Below are positions 55,085 to 55,620 of a DNA stretch of 55,620 nucleotides, one piece after another. This DNA is from Candidatus Coproplasma excrementipullorum (lineage in GTDB: Bacteria > Bacillota > Clostridia > Christensenellales > Borkfalkiaceae), in NCBI GenBank assembly GCA_018714165.1, contig DVNU01000050.1, positions 1-55,620 of the forward strand, written 5' to 3'. The translations under genes and the position numbers were made by a program. The first letter of the stretch is position 1. Each line of letters opens with the position of its first letter. The notes under the pieces were generated by a model. That model searched no databases, was not told where the DNA came from, and saw only the letters and a list, made by a program, of their open reading frames with translations.

Positions 55085-55249
55085 ATGGGCCCTTTAGAAA
55101 TTGTTTTGATTATAGTCTGCGTTGCCGTAGTGCTCGGCGTGATCGGCGCGGCCATATACCGCAAAGTAAAGGGTAAACCCTCCGGTTGCGGCTGCGGCTG
55201 TGAAGGGTGCCCCCATGCCTGCCACGGCAAAACAGACAAAGACAAATAA
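55085..55249 (+). CDS. FeoB-associated Cys-rich membrane protein (54 aa, not in ORF track)
   Basis: MGPLEIVLIIVCVAVVLGVIGAAIYRKVKGKPSGCGCGCEGCPHACHGKTDKDK: one TM plus CGCGCEGCPHAC. Confidence 0.9.
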   Translation: MGPLEIVLIIVCVAVVLGVIGAAIYRKVKGKPSGCGCGCEGCPHACHGKTDKDK

Positions 55250-55284
55250 ATTGCATACACAACAAAAGCATATACAACACTCCA

Positions 55285-55322
55285 CAAAGAGTGGCGGCGC
55301 GCTTCGGCGCGCCGCCACTCTT
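55285..55322 (+). terminator. feo operon terminator
   Basis: 17-bp perfect stem AAAGAGTGGCGGCGCGC-ttcg-GCGCGCCGCCACTCTTT. Confidence 0.85.
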
Positions 55323-55620
55323 TTGCGCCGCCTTCAGCCGTGCGGCGAGTGTGATAAAGTTGTGAAAAAATCTTTGAAACAGCCCGTATAAATGCTTTAC
55401 TTTCAGTTGTCGTTTGTGGTATTATATTGTTAGATTTTTTCAAATTGTTGTAGTTTTGTTCACTGCAAAAAACTTTGTGCGCTGTGCGCACAAAGGGGCG
55501 GCGCGCGTCGGAGCAAATCTTGCATTTATGCAAGCCGTGCAGAGCCCGCCTTGCATGTTAAAAAGATTGCTCCTCCTTTTCGCGCAAATACTACAGTTTT
55601 GCGCAAGTGGCTGAGGAACA

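Noticed and set aside
1-55620. tRNA/rRNA genes, prophage or integrase-type mobile islands
   Set aside because: None recognised on reading; absence not proven without tRNAscan/HMM searches.

Overview
The window reads as a GC-rich Clostridia/Firmicutes-type chromosome segment (inference from gene content and codon style). I support 47 protein-coding genes, including one 54-aa CDS that is absent from the ORF track. The core is a pectin/uronate utilisation region at ~12.9-42.6 kb: kduD, kdgA-VOC fusion, kdgK, TIM-barrel isomerase, kduI, msmX-like ATPase, uxaB-uxaA-uxaC, a pectinesterase lacking an obvious signal peptide, an ABC importer with a very large lipoprotein binding protein and several uncharacterised membrane proteins, GH28 and GH105. 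Flanking genes include yhaO/yhaN-like, rarA, asparaginase, a P-type cation ATPase, rpmE, a DUF1385-PrmC fusion, prfA, a DtxR/MntR-like regulator and feoA-feoA-feoB plus a Cys-rich protein. The strongest non-coding signals are: (1) intergenic arrays of variable mini-hairpins separated by a constant 7-8 nt word (ATTTCACG/AATTCATG, or its complement), often arranged as divergent arms around an AT-rich centre; (2) two other families of structured intergenic elements whose copies show compensatory base changes; (3) a yybP-ykoY (Mn2+) riboswitch with terminator and promoter in front of the P-type ATPase; (4) a MITE-like TGTCATTTCGA repeat; (5) a predicted leaderless LysR-family transcript. All calls come from reading the sequence and family knowledge; no searches or folding programs were run.
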